Counted from the first letter of the stretch, positions 36,617 through 49,580 are shown. The stretch is 64,000 nt of DNA from Phorcus lineatus (GCA_921293015.1 OV121087.1:8568501-8632500); one strand, 5' to 3'. The notes: generated by a model from the sequence alone, not told the origin. Made by a program: numbers and translations.

Positions 36617-37060
36617 GGGGATATCAAAAAGTTTCAATTATCACAAAGAATGTACTGGTGAATACGCACCAAATGGGCACTGTAGCATAAGTAATCCATG
36701 TCTAGTTCTTTGGTCAACAACAGTCTATTTCGCGAGAGCCAGTTTCACGTCTCTTGACCAAATAACACACTAGCCCCCTTTATGGAGAAAATTGAGGCGA
36801 GCAGTGTTATTAAGTTTTTACATTTGAAGGGCTATACTGTACGTCAAATTCATGACGAGATGAAATCTGTTTATGACAATGACAGCCCATCCTATGACAC
36901 TGTTGTGGGATAGTAAAGGAATTTCCAAAGAGGCCACATGACCCTCGCAGATGAGCCAAGAAGTGGACGCCCCTCACTTACTGATGATATGGATATCATC
37001 AAGAAGTTTGAGATGTTTCGTTCAAGAAGATTGCCGCGTAAGTCTGCACTTTGAACAAAT
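36617..37060 (+). pseudogene. Mariner transposase pseudogene, N-terminal DNA-binding part
   Basis: From an ATG at 36,781 the frame reads MEKIEASSVIKFLHLKGYT, then IHDEM and SPSYDTVV, two consecutive stops, and FQRGHMTLADEPRSGRPSL. This is the helix-turn-helix N-terminus of mariner transposases, including the conserved F-x-RG...DEPRSGRPS linker. The catalytic domain is absent. The left end (GGGGATATCAAAAAGTTTC at 36,618-36,636) resembles the end at 1948 and may be the terminal repeat. About 80 residues remain of a normal 340-350. Confidence 0.8.
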
Positions 37061-38500
37061 TAAAATGTCTTTTCGATAAATTTGCAGAACACAACCAAAG
37101 GCATCTGCTTCCTATCTTTGTTATAGAATAATCATGAATTCCAAATCGAACTTCCTCTTATAACATGATGCAGGTGATACTGTTTACCCTTCTCAACCGC
37201 ATAGACATCAAAGTAGACAAATAAAAATAGAAACAAAAACTTTGAAATGAACTATGAACCATTTGAAATTGAACACATTTATGCAAATCATTCCTGCAAA
37301 CAAGATCTCATACTAAGACACTTAGACCTTGTTATCAAAACTGTAAAGCCAAAAAAGCTTATGTCTGTAGAAATTTACGTAAAGCTGTTCCGTTATGTAA
37401 ATGACGGACTGATGAACAAATATACAATGGTATGTCTATCTTTCTGAAGCAACTGTGTTTTATCTCTCTGAAGCAGCAATGTGTAATTGTCGTCATATTA
37501 AACTGTGTACAATCTGAGAAATAAAAACAAACTAACAGTAATCCTTAGAGATATCATCAAAATAGATAGCTGAATATAATGCAAAATTAGCGTTAAGGAG
37601 TTGGTATGCATTGTGTTTGGACTTCTACAGTCATCTTTCAAACTTTTCTCGACTGGTAACTTCTTCTCTCCAAATGAAAGACATATATATGACAAATACT
37701 GGTTTTCCATGAAAATCTAAAAACAGCCTTATACACTGTAAATGCCCAGAGGTGTAGATATCACGTCCAATATACATGGATACTAGTTATACAATTGCGT
37801 ATGGTATATGATTCATTGCCTTCTATTGATAACTGTTGATTGACTGAACATTCCATTCTAAACAACTTAAACACATATTGTTGAATGATTATATATCAAC
37901 CAGACAGTGTGATATTTACCGGCTCGCCAATTCAGGTCATTGCCTGGTCATGGACATCATTGTATTCTCATAGGATTTACACATCAATTTACAGCACAGG
38001 CCAGCATGAAATTGATTTTCTGACTGTCTTTGGATCCATTAAGTAATTAAGGAATTGATTGAGATACAGCTTCGCAAAACAAGCTAAATGAATAAACATA
38101 ATGATAAATCTTCAAACATGATAATGCGTTTGCTGTTCTCTTATTGTTTGTATTGTTTAATTATTGTATTGTTTATAAATCATAACCTTGTCTTTACTCT
38201 TTAACTGTATCACAAGAAAAGCAATCAAGGAATCGAGTGAGGCAAATGTGCTGCTTCGTCGTTTCCTGATTGCCGAATTCGGGTAGAATGTCACTGAGGA
38301 AAGGAGTGATGAAATTAGTCTGAAACCTGATGTTACGAAGGCATGGCCACAGGAATTGAAAAACAGTTTTTCTGATATTTCCTCAACTCACTTTTGTTGA
38401 CAGAAATAAAGAAAAAATAATGTAACAAAAATTGTTTGAAAGACATGTTAAGCAGATAATTTTTTGAAAGGACAGTTTTGTAATTTAACACTTGTAATAA

Positions 38501-38830
38501 AAAAAATGATATCGTTTATTGCAAGATCGTATACCTCTACGTTGTTCATTACATGTTTAAGTATGTCAGAAAACCATCAATGTCAAAGGGTGAGATCGAA
38601 ATTAAATATCAAAAAATGACATCGTTTATTGCAAGATCGTATACCTCCACGTTGTTCACTACATGTTTTTGTATGTCAGAAAACCATCAATGTCAAAGGG
38701 TGAGATCGAAATTAAATATCAAAAAATGACATCGTTTATTGCAAGATCGTATACCTCCACGTTGTTCACTACATGTTTTTGTATGTCAGAAAACCATCTA
38801 TGTCAAAGGGTGAGGCCGAAATTAAATTTT
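38501..38830 (+). repeat. 110-bp tandem repeat, three copies
   Basis: ATCGTTTATTGCAAGATCGT recurs at 38,511, 38,621 and 38,731, an exact 110-bp step. The units differ at a few bases (CCTCTACG/CCTCCACG, CATTAC/CACTAC). Units 2 and 3 are most alike. The array lies within copy 5 and includes the GTATGTCAGAAAACCATCAATG motif, which is single in copies 1-3. Confidence 0.95.
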
Positions 38831-38917
38831 TGAAAAACATACCTACTAACATACAAGAGTTTTTAATACCATCAAAATCAATGGGAATGATGATGGGCTT
38901 GTCAGGTTATTCTTCTT

Positions 38918-39068
38918 AAGCCTGCTTTCAATCTCTAACTATGCCTCTCTTTCCGTCTTATCCTTTCGATCCTTTTCTCCCTGATCTGTCCACTCTCTTT
39001 TGGATGTTTGTCATCCACGTGTTTAATAACTGAAATATTGTTGAAAGCACGTTTAACCCCAACTCACT
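38918..39068 (+). mobile_element. SINE-like family B, 5' truncated, inside block D
   Basis: Reads CTTTCCGTCTTATCCTTTCG, CCTGATCTGTCCACTCTCTTTTGG and the tail TTTAACCCCAACTCACT. The flanking sequence (AGGTTATTCTTCTT, then CGATGTCAGAC) is continuous in copies 2 and 4 as TCTTCGATGTCAGAC, so the insertion point is exact. Only the 3' half of the family is present, as expected for 5' truncation. Confidence 0.8.
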
Positions 39069-40479
39069 CGATGTCAGACGAAAAACATCGGTTTTGCCTG
39101 TTGAAATTATGATTATATGCTGTTCTGTGAGTCTACGAACTTATTAATTCATTACCTAAAGTTCACTGCGAGCAAACGTGACCCTTTGTTCATAACAAAT
39201 GTGTTAAAACCAAACACCTTAGTATTTACGGGTATAAATCCTCTGATGGTTGTATATTCAACTAAAAATTCAATTTGTATCTCTGTTGCAGAGGTGATTT
39301 GAAATTTAGCGTAATAATCAGGAATATTTCCATGATTTTCATCATTATTATTTTTTGCAGAAAGACATTAACACTATGGTTGACATTCAGCGTTTAAAAC
39401 CAAAGACAATACGGAGGGTGTACATTATCTGGAATTAAACAATGCAGCTACCAATGATTACTGAAATATTTTTCATTTCAATTTGCTTGTACCTTAGAAT
39501 GAACAACATAAAATAGTTTTTATACCATGAGAATATTGACCATAAGTCTAATGTATGCACTTATTATTTAGAAATGAGCTCTCGTACCTAGTTAAAGCTG
39601 AGTCTTGGAGAACAAATCTTTGAAAGATTTTCTCATGTATATCAGTTTGTGTGATCAGTGAAGTTTCTTTTAGTTACAAGAGGACAGCACACAATGATGG
39701 TAACAAGAAAAATCATCTTCTTTTTCTTTGATGCATTGTATGTTGCGAAATGTCATTACTGTGTATGTTTCTTTTAAAATCATATGATTGATGTAAAGAT
39801 AAAGAGTAAAAAGTTCCTTAGAATAAATAATAGACTCCTGATATTAAGATTACAAGAGCCTTTGATGTCTTTCGTGACTTAACTACATGGACCTTAGCTC
39901 ATTAGTATGAATAAATTGCGAATATTTAGATAATTTGATAATCAAAATGAACGATAATTGTCTGGGAAGGCCGAATTCATTGTGCTATCAAGTGATGATA
40001 TTGACTCAATGTTCACGAATGCATTTTGGGTATAATAAGGTAGTTTTAATCAAAGTTGAAAACGTGCTAAGTGCTAAGTGATTCACGGTCTTTGTACAGA
40101 ACAGCAAGTCAGAGTCATCAAGATATGGATTCCACCTAACTGAGGATTAAGACACGTTTAACACTAACATGGAGAAGGAAACTGTCGAAGGTTATGAAAC
40201 TTGTCAATTGTTCAAAATTCATATGAAAGTAAATTAAAATAATTCAAATGTGACATCATTGAAGAACGTGAAGATAGATCTGTTCTGCTCATAAAGATTC
40301 AAATATTTCAAATTTTAAATTCATAGATCATTATATTCAAAACAAGTTCAAAGCCAATTTGTTGTGGACAAATTAAATCTCTGTCTCCAGATATATAAAG
40401 AATAACACAACTTCTTTCTGTTGAAATCCTTCAAGCTTCCTTATGACCTCGAGTAACAAAGGGATGTTGTAGCTAATCT

Positions 40480-40795
40480 TGATTATGGTGACATTTATTC
40501 TGGCTCTGATTCAAGATTTTGAAGCGAAAACGAAACTATGAGATAAAGAATTGTGTCCTTATCCGACCACGTGGTAGAATCAGCATTCCTTCTCCGTCAG
40601 AGTCTTCTGTTTGCAATGTTGACGACCCACGGTCATCAATTTCCGGTCATAATGAGCCCTTTTGGTCTTTGGTCAAGTGATGTCCCACTAACAATCAGAG
40701 ATGCTACGTCTGTGGTGGCTTTGGCCACAGGCAGGCTTCCTGTCCCCTCGCAGCTTCACAATGTGTTGTACACTCCGCTAGTGCGGACACACTGT
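40480..40795 (+). pseudogene. CCHC zinc-knuckle fragment, probably retroelement gag
   Basis: One frame reads CYVCGGFGHRQASC, a perfect C-x2-C-x4-H-x4-C knuckle, at about 40,708-40,749. Upstream in the same frame is a basic start (KRKRNYE), an S/P-rich stretch (ISIPSPSESSVCNVDD) and one in-frame TGA shortly before the knuckle. The frame ends with a stop about 20 residues after it. Base composition is less AT-rich than the neighbours. CCHC knuckles are typical of retroelement gag proteins and of some host RNA-binding proteins. With no protease or polymerase domain nearby, a decayed gag piece is most likely. Confidence 0.45.
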
Positions 40796-43339
40796 AATCC
40801 ATCCTAGCAGTCAAGAAGCAGAACAATTTTGGGCTACGTTTCCTTAGCATGTGACAAGTCAGATGTCAGGGAAACCATTTAACCACAGAGAGAAGATACT
40901 TGTGCACAATCAGATGCTGATATTGATCGATTTTCAAGCTTATGAGGAACTTACTCGTATTCAATTTTGTATGAGTTTAAATCTAACTCGTCATGCAAAT
41001 TGAAATTTTAATATCGGAGCTCACCAATTATTTATTGATACAAATGCTTATGGTCATCTGATTCAAATCATTCATTATCCTCTTCATTCGTTTCCTTGAA
41101 TTTACCATGTTGCTATGAGAAGTGGAAATATCTTTGAAGAGGCTATCAAAGACCTGTACAGTTATCATAGCAATTTTTAATCCTCTCTCGTATATGTGAT
41201 CATCATTTTCATAAAGTTAATATGTTTTCAAGGTCAATATTCTTCTCTTACATCCCACTTAGACCTCGCTGTCCATAGCAACCATTCATAAAAGAGTCTT
41301 GTTCATTATCGATAACAGGCCTGTTAAGCCCCAGAGTCCTGATATCTGAGACAAGGGCACTTTGGACTATTTCTTTTAAACCTGGTAATAAGACAAGTTC
41401 TCGACGACAATGACATCAATACCTACCTGAGAGTTTTATTAATCAAATAAATGATCCATAAATATCAATTAAAATGCTAACTTAAATTGATTTAATCAAA
41501 ATACTCTTACTAACATATTATGTTGTTTATTACCTTCACTAGAAATATCAAAATCAATATTTGAAAATTTTCATTTAACTTTCGGAATGTTTGGAAGAAA
41601 ACTGTTTATTTTTTATTCAAATTTTACTCGGCGAAAGTGAGATGGCAATAGTTTCTTAGTTATATCAGGAATATATTGGACAATTTGTCCAAGGAGCTCA
41701 TCTGAAGGGTTAGCCGACAACCAAGAAACTATGGTAGTAACTATTACAAATAAAAACATGAACCTGCTATCTCATCTTAAAGGGATGTACAGAATGTTAT
41801 TTGAGTCAATTTTGTCAAACTAAATTAATTATGTTTATTTTTTTATAGAAGTATTGGTTGTTTCTGAAAATCACAATTTTAGAGCGTATCAGTTCAATAC
41901 AGAGACAAAAAACAGGTTAAGTAACGTAAGTCTGGAAACTTTCCTACAGCAGGCACAAAGATATATTGGTTGTTAGTGTTAAGTAGGTTTAACTGATATT
42001 CATGTAAAGTGGATGCAGAATTCCGACTTATTTACATCTTTATGGCTGTTTTTCTACTATAACTGAAACCAGGAAAATATCCTAATTTTGACAATTAAGA
42101 CACAAAGATTAGGGAGGATTTTTTATCTTAATTTAGGGTAGGTGGTATTTTGACTCTTATTAAAGGCACATAAAAATCATGAAACATACTCATTGTCACT
42201 TTAAAGAGATCCCCCCTTAGATTACTGCTTTATCCACAGTGGGGTAAGCTACGAGAGCTAAGATGGGATTGATCCAAAGTTGGTATACCATAGTAACGTT
42301 CTGTTTTCTTGTGCTGTACTAGAATAACTGATGTAGGTGGTTGAAGGTTGGCATATCGAACAATAAACTTAAACAAGCGATATTTGCTTGTCCAGAACCG
42401 AATTTTCTTGGTATGCACAAGCTGAGTTCATAAAAAATATACGCTTATGACCATGATACAATATTTGGACATTACCTGATAAGTTGTAAATAGTTTGATA
42501 ATCATATCAAACCAGAGACATGAAGGTGGGTGTTCACCTTTATTTGAACTTGTTGATACACAACCTTTTCATTTTATTGGCGTTTTAATTGCAATAACCA
42601 TGGTGAAGCACCTGTGTACATAGTAATAATGATTGTGTTATCACTGTAATCTCCAGAAATACTCTCAAGATTCGACACACCTCCCACTTCAATACCATGT
42701 TTAAGTTAAAATGAATTTCAAATTCTTAGATATTTGCGTAGGACTTTATTTATTTATTAACTTTTTAAGTCTGAAATAGAAAATGCAATGTATCTCACTA
42801 CTCAATTGTATAATGATCGATCTGCTACTCTTCCGGTGAGTATTTATTTCATTGTTAAAATCTGTGCAACAGATGAAGAAATGTCATAATGTGTTTCACA
42901 ATATTTCATAATACGTTCCTAAGCTTCTAATTATTTCCTTCTGACATTTATATAAACATTAACCCTTTTGTACTCATTATACCTTTTGTAAATGCAAGAT
43001 AGCCAATTCTATTTGATGGCTTGGCAGAAACTCATCTTTTTAAATGAGATTATTCAAACATGAGCCACTGTCCCATTACAGCAGTGCAGTGTCTTACACA
43101 CATAAAATGCTGCTAATACGCGGTAAACCGTGAAACTGTTGATTCAATAACTATGGCTATAATAATGGCCATAAACTGTTCTTATCATCTAACAACCTTA
43201 CTTGGTGAAAATTTCTTTTACACTGTCGAATATTGTTGTACGCTTTGCATGGTTGCATTAATGCTTTTGATTAATATTTTTATCTGTGAAATGAATACAA
43301 ATTGAAAATGTATATAAATATTAAAATTCTCATTTCGGT

Positions 43340-45370
43340 TCATGATTATACACGAATTTACAGTTACGATTGTCTGGTCCATGGTAATATCCAACATGGG
43401 GAAGGATTACTTAAAGATACAAAAGACACTAAGAAAGTAAAAGAGAGAAATCTGCACGTACATGAACATACTCATGGGTAAGAGTAAATACAAGTATTAC
43501 ATAAAATGTATTTTCCATGTGTAATCTGATAAATTGAAAAGTATAAATGTCATTATTTCTGTAATATACACCAACCTTTTGATACTTTAGTTGATAGTAA
43601 AGAATGCCAAAAAATACTTGTTAAAGGAGAGATTAATTTTTTTAAAATTTAATATTAGAATTAATTACACTGAAACAAATATGAAAAATCCCAGCCTTTA
43701 AAAGCTTTATATGTTTTAAAGCAAATGAGACCTCAACTTAGGTGTCGGATTTTCAGGTACCGAATCAACTGACAGTTTCCTTAAATGACTATCCTACACA
43801 GTTCAGATACAGATAAGTTTCAGAACAGATAAAATGTTCTAATTCGATAAGAACAGCTAAGAAATAGGACAGGGTCATATTATTTTGTAGGCTATTTTGT
43901 ACATAACTTTTCCAATTTAAATGTATTGGCTTACTCATAAAATTGTTACAAGTTGCATTATACAATTTTTTAACTTGACTGATTTAATCGTTAATAAGGA
44001 ATTGTTTTTAACAGACATTGTAGATTTTGACGTTCCTTTGGGTTGCGTGTTGAAGTTGAAATGAATAAACTCTGTGCGGGAAAAAACCCTAAAAAGTTGA
44101 TAATACAAATATCCAACGCTTATTGTATGTATGTTAAGTTTGTCACTCCCATGCTGGCATTTGATACATTTATGAAAGGTTTTAATTAGAGATATGTTTT
44201 CTGTTGACATTAAAGATTTACCAAAATAATTCATCAATATCTGATTCATAATTTTTTAACCGAATTATTAGTTAATATACTGACCTGCAAGAGAAGCTCC
44301 CAAAAACAGATATCATTATATTTTTCTTTCAAATGCTTGTAAAATCTGATATTACTCTTGAGGACACCCGGTAACACAAGATCTCGAGGGATTATGTGTT
44401 GCAAGTTTAAACGGTAACACTATACTTTACCTCATAACTTCATTAATGTTGAATCAATTAATAATTGTTTGTGTTACTTTTGTTGAAATACAAACATTAA
44501 TGTTCTTTTTCATCAACAATTTGTAAGCTTAAAATTGAAACTACCACTACCCATGATAAAGAATTACTGCGATAAAAGAACGACTGACAGATTAGTCTCA
44601 CTCTACAGAAGGACTTGAATGACCGAAGATTGACAAAAAAACGTGAGAGCAAGGGAATCGCTTCGGGGTGTTTTAACGGGTGCTTCACTTGGGAACTCGC
44701 TTCCTCCCTATGGCTTAATCAGCAATGTCAATTCTCTGGCACCCTGTCAGAAGCAGATGATTTCAAGCACGCAAAATATGCACTTTGCCACTGTTTGAAG
44801 GCAATGCGTTTGTCCTTAAATTCCTAATCGCAAACTAGCCTGGGTATGTATGTTCATTTGCATTGGTAAAGTGTTCATTTCTAATCTTTCTAATCTTTAG
44901 AGTAAGCAAGGGACCTAATGCAAGGTGTTCTAATTACGAGGTGAAGCGTTATGGTTTAAGGAGACATTGAGACAGCAGGAAAACACAACTGTATTATCAG
45001 TGAAGGACATTGCCTTGCATGTCGGGATATACTGAACGATTTCAAAGTCTTTTGTACTGGCGATTCTTCGAATGAATCAACTGATCCTGTTCAAACAGCT
45101 TCTCCTTAAACAGCTCTTATTAAAAGAGACTTCTTAAACAAAAAAAAGCTTTGGTGACGTGCCTTGGTTTCCAACAATAGACACCAATAACAAAGTCTTA
45201 AACATATTAAATGAACCCTGATCGGCATATTTACAATCCTACAAACATCAAATATGAACGTGCCTGTTGTCCTCGTATTAAATTTTTAGAGTGGAAAGTT
45301 TATGGGGACGTTTTGCTCCTTCAGTCAGTAACAACGGTCTTACTGTCACCTATACTTAATTAAATAACGT
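43340..45370. other. AT-rich stretch, no gene seen
   Basis: A 104-codon minus-strand frame (43,935-44,249) and overlapping frames at 44,497-44,827 have no recognisable domain or paralogue. Nothing else supported. Confidence 0.45.
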
Positions 45371-46250
45371 TTCTTAAGTAAGATTCCACAGAAGTAGAAG
45401 CAGAGGTATAACTTTAAGCAGATATTAACAGATATTTCAAAGAATATACAAATTGACTAACTTTCTGTTATACCAAAAAATAGACTAATACTTCTGATAT
45501 ATTGAAATATATCTAAAAATTGCAAGGAATATGAAATATAAAGGTTTCATCAATACATTTTTAGCTTTTATACTAAAAAGACATTTTGCAAGGAATAAGT
45601 GCGTATTTAGAGAGGCCATAAACCAACCTCATCCCTTCGATATTACTTTTAGATGATGTGAAAATGATACCAAAATTACTTAAGGAATATCACAGCGTCC
45701 TTTGATGAAATTAGGTTCTATGAATTATTTTAGAAAGTTAATCTTGAATAATCCGCTGTGTCATGTAAAAATAATCTTCTTTCAATGGGGAGTGTTTCTA
45801 ATACAAAATAGAATTTAATTAAGGGAGAAATATGACCATATGTTTGGCATATCATTTACGGTACACAGGTTTCCCTTTGGGTCCATTATTGCAACGCATT
45901 TCAGTTGTAGTCACAAGAAAACTGATATTTCATATCGTCTGTGCAAAATTGCAACAATTCTTTAAGATGTGTCTAATTAAAATATGACAACATTTCTACA
46001 AAGATATACCTACCCTGAATACGAACTTCAAAATGATGTAATTTAGAACATTTCAATTTGAAAGCAATTTTTACTTTCCATTTCCCCCAAACAATAATTC
46101 AGAGGGTTGGCATAAAATTTTGATTGGATCTGTGTATTTGAACTGTTTGAGTGACATCCAAAACGTTCGCAGTGTACAAGGACATTATATGGACATTATA
46201 TAGTTGAACAACCGCAATACCTTTTTAACTCGGACATCATACTTAGATCA
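45370..46250 (+). repeat. Block S, second copy
   Basis: Partner of 18,430-19,480. AATTGCAAGGAATATGAA, AAGGAATATCACAGCG, TGAAATTAGGTT, TTTTAGAAAGTTAATCTTGAATAA and GAGTGTTTCTAATACAAAATAGAATTTA are shared with small changes. It lies downstream of block G in both cases. Confidence 0.7.
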
Positions 46251-46259
46251 TTGTAAAAC

Positions 46260-48670
46260 ATAAAATTTACGAAACTGTTGATTGATTGTTTTTGAATAAA
46301 ATCCTTGTGTTATAGAGCTACATGCAGCTTAAAGTGATACAGAGTATGTTTAATGATTTTGTTCTGTGGCTGAAATAACAGACAAAAATCAGGTATGTCG
46401 TAAATTAAGTTCAAACCTCCCCTTTAGAGTTGTATCATTATCGCTTACATGTAAATGCCCTATTATGATATTTTCTTGTTTTCAATAATTTATAAAAAAT
46501 GGACATTTGAATGTGATGCATTCGAAATTCTGCTTCCAATTTACATGTGTTTTAGTTAAATGACCAACTAAACACTGCCAATCAAAATTTGTCTTTGTGT
46601 CTCCTGTGAATAAATTACGTTTGAGTCAATGGCGCGTGCCATTGTCCGGTTTTCGATAACAAATCACGGATTTACCTGTTTGTCTCTATTCTGAATTCAC
46701 TCAGATACTGATTTTCAGAACCAACCACTACTTCTCGATAAAATAAACCATTAATTAAGTTTGTTAAATCTGACTAAGACAACATACTCTATGGCCCTTT
46801 ATCAAGGGTGACACTATGAATGTATTCACTCAAATATCAGTGTTTGAAAATGAATATCACATATTTTATATATGAAACAAATAACCAAATGTTAAGAACG
46901 CAGATGGTAATGATTTGGTTATATATATTCTTTATTTTTCTCATCATGGGGCTTAAATCAAATCCATTTGATTATGCGATTTTTTTGCCTTATGTAGGCA
47001 GTTCGGATCAAAAACGTAAATTCATAAAAACTTAATTCTTTCACTATATCCTGATCAAAAACCATTTCAACAGAAGAAAGCTAACCGTTTTCTGCAAAAT
47101 TCGTTGGGGAAATGTACTTTATTGCCCAGAAAGGTGTGTACTGTTAGTTGTTGTTTTGATCTCCCGACAGCAGCTAAGCCCTACCTATTTACTGGTTGAC
47201 CCCTTTTCTGCATATTCAAATATGTGTGTCGGACACGAAGTGGCTTAGCTCCCCTGAATATCTTAGGGACCAGTCGTTAAAAAGTGTTAAAATATTTTAA
47301 CAATAGACAGTTGTAACGCGAATCATTCCTAAAATATAAACTTTTGCAAAATATTTCAAGCACTTTATAGTGCAAACGAAAAAGCTTTCCTTTGTTTTTC
47401 AAATAGGATCTGTATGCAAATAAGTCAAGAATAAGCGTCGATTTCTATTAGCAATTTTTCATTTAAAAATGTCATAGAGATAACCATGCCCTATTACAAA
47501 ATTGCTATCCGCACATCGATATAACGCAGCTAAAAACAAAACTATACTGTCTATATGCATTTTCAACTTCATTCTGCAAAAATCTAGAAAAATTGAATGT
47601 CTAATTGTTTGTGAACATTATGTGTATTTTTAGCTAATTGTTTTTTACTATTTCATGCATATTTATAGAGGTATGTATATATGTATATGTTTATATACAG
47701 CAGACCGCGAAATTAATTAAGATATTATTAACAAGCTTAAGGCTACTATCTATTTACTAATTTTATCTCTCTTGTACTACTCTTAAGATTACAAAGACAT
47801 CACAGAAGAAAACCCCCACAAATGTTTAATGCACTTTACTAAAACTATTGAACAAGTGATAACGATACGGCCAGTACACATGAACTCTAAATTAAATGAA
47901 ATATTTTACGACGACTCCCGTACTTTTATTGATCAACTGACTTGCTGTGCTCTGTGAACAATTATTGGTCCCTATCCCATAATATTTATTCAAAGAAAAT
48001 TAAAAACATTATTAATGCTGTCGCTAGTTTGTGGTGGTGTTAATAGAACATATCATGATCATGTGACACACCATTTTCTAAAATATATTCCCCTAAAGTT
48101 TCCCTGACCCTCAATCCAATGTGTCACGTAATATTGTGTGATCGCTGTGTTTAGAACCAACAGATGCGGGATGGGTGGGTTTCAACACTTTCGATATTTA
48201 TTTAGATGATTTAAAATATTCACCAAAAATGTATACGTCGAATATTCAAACAGCACACAAGGAAGCACATATCCACGTGTGGGAGAGTATTGCATATCAT
48301 TAGATGACGTCATCAAGATCAAGTTTTCTCTGACAGTAGGAGATGCGCATTAGAACTCCGAACTACCTACCTTATGAGAAAAGGTATTTCATGCGTACTG
48401 TGCCTATTCTGAAATGAATGAAACGTTCAATATGTTTATTCCTTTTTCTGCCAAAACTGCGAAAATATCACACGAATCAATTTTTCATTGTGTCAATGTA
48501 CAAGAATAGTTCAATTATTAATGATATCTATCCATGGAATGATACGCCTAAAAGTATTAAAATTAAGTTTTATTACTCTCTCTTGACTTGTTGGTATTAT
48601 TTTGGTATTCATATAACATCAATCATTAAATAAAAAACAAAGAAGTAATTTTTTATATAACAAGAATCCG
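46260..48670. other. AT-rich stretch, no gene seen
   Basis: A TGACGTCA palindrome lies at 48,305-48,312. Frames of 71 codons at 46,820 and 48,418 are hydrophobic or low complexity and have no support. Confidence 0.5.
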
Positions 48671-48679
48671 TGTGAGGGA

Positions 48680-49150
48680 TGATTGACATAAAAGGCATTC
48701 GACAATGCTATTTATGATTGCGTGCCGATAACGATGTCTTTAATTAAATTTTTCGTGCAACTTGTGGTGTTTTGCTTGAGCCTAAGACAAAATCGTATGT
48801 GATAAATGAGGAAATATCATGGCTCAAGGATGTTAATATGTGACGATAAACATACAAAGAAGCCAAATTTTTCCTTGCAATATATAACAAAACGTTGCTA
48901 TGGTTGTGACTATATATGATGCATACAAGTGCAGATTATGTAATGATAAAAACAGCCGTAGATATATCTCTTGTGTTAATAGTATTCAATGAATTTACCA
49001 TAACAACCTAATCGTATTAAAAGGCTAAGTAATATGCAATAAACGTTATTTTAGCAAACGTCTTGAGAGTGATAAAGTCATACAATGTCCACAGTAAGTT
49101 TAGTTTAAATTTAAGTAAAGTGTCGTCATACTGTTTGTGTTTGTACACTT
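48680..49150 (+). repeat. Block U, second copy
   Basis: Partner of 650-1010. ACAATGCTATTT, CGATGTCTTTAATTAAATTTTTCGTG and GGTGTTTTGC align in order. Confidence 0.5.
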
Positions 49151-49217
49151 AAAGTTACACATTGCTGTATGCTCTCTCAAAAGAATAAACTAGTGTCTGG
49201 TTACAGAGAGGCAATAA

Positions 49218-49532
49218 GGGGCGGGATGGCGCAGTGGTTAGCGCGTTCGGCTTCGGGTCAGGAGGTCCGTCGTTCGAAACCCGCATGGGGTTCGGCAACT
49301 GTGTCTGCACTAGAGAACTGTTCTACACGCAGTCAGGTTTGGGTGCAATGCTACACTGAAATTCAGCGCAGTACCACCCATAGTTCGCTAGTTCCAACCG
49401 ATGCTCGCAGGATTCACCGCAATGCATAGCCACAATGGTGTTGCGGGCTTTCTCCCTGCAATAATACTAGCAATCGCGATATAAGTGAAATAATCTTAAA
49501 AGCGGCATTAAACACCAACTCACCTCACCCAA
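49218..49532 (+). mobile_element. tRNA-derived SINE (family A), full length
   Basis: The best-preserved member, about 315 bp. The tRNA-like head has an A box TGGCGCAGTGG (49,227-49,237) and a B box-like CGTTCGAAACCC (49,271-49,282). The anticodon-loop position reads TCG, so an arginine tRNA ancestor is possible. The body carries AGTTCCAACCGATGCTCGCAGG and GCAATAATACTAGCAATCGCG. The tail is GCGGCATTAAACACCAACTC then ACCTCACC. Candidate diverged target duplication: AGAGGCAATAA (49,207-49,217) and AGAGGTAAAAC (49,533-49,543). Pol III would transcribe it from internal boxes. The 86-codon frame across it is not a gene. Confidence 0.9.
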
Positions 49533-49580
49533 AGAGGTAAAACTGGTTGACAAAGACGTTCTCTTTCCATGTGTGTTGGA

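Larger units (their letters stand above)
37060..43330 (+). repeat. Segmental duplication array, copy 5 (blocks M, B-G)
   Basis: M (37,210-37,690), B (37,851-38,065), C (38,309-38,410), D (38,870-39,180, split by a SINE-like insert), E (39,576-39,900), spacer (42,240-42,420), F (42,447-42,720) and G (42,914-43,130). Block A is deleted. The stretch 40.0-42.2 kb has no partner and holds a CCHC zinc-knuckle fragment. Confidence 0.7.

Noticed and set aside
49218-49295. tRNA gene
   Set aside because: The A and B boxes are present, but the sequence continues into the SINE family body and tail. The head is not a proper tRNA fold and is repeated as part of the element.
49169-49429. 86-codon plus-strand ORF
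   Set aside because: It lies across the SINE head and body; a shadow of the element.
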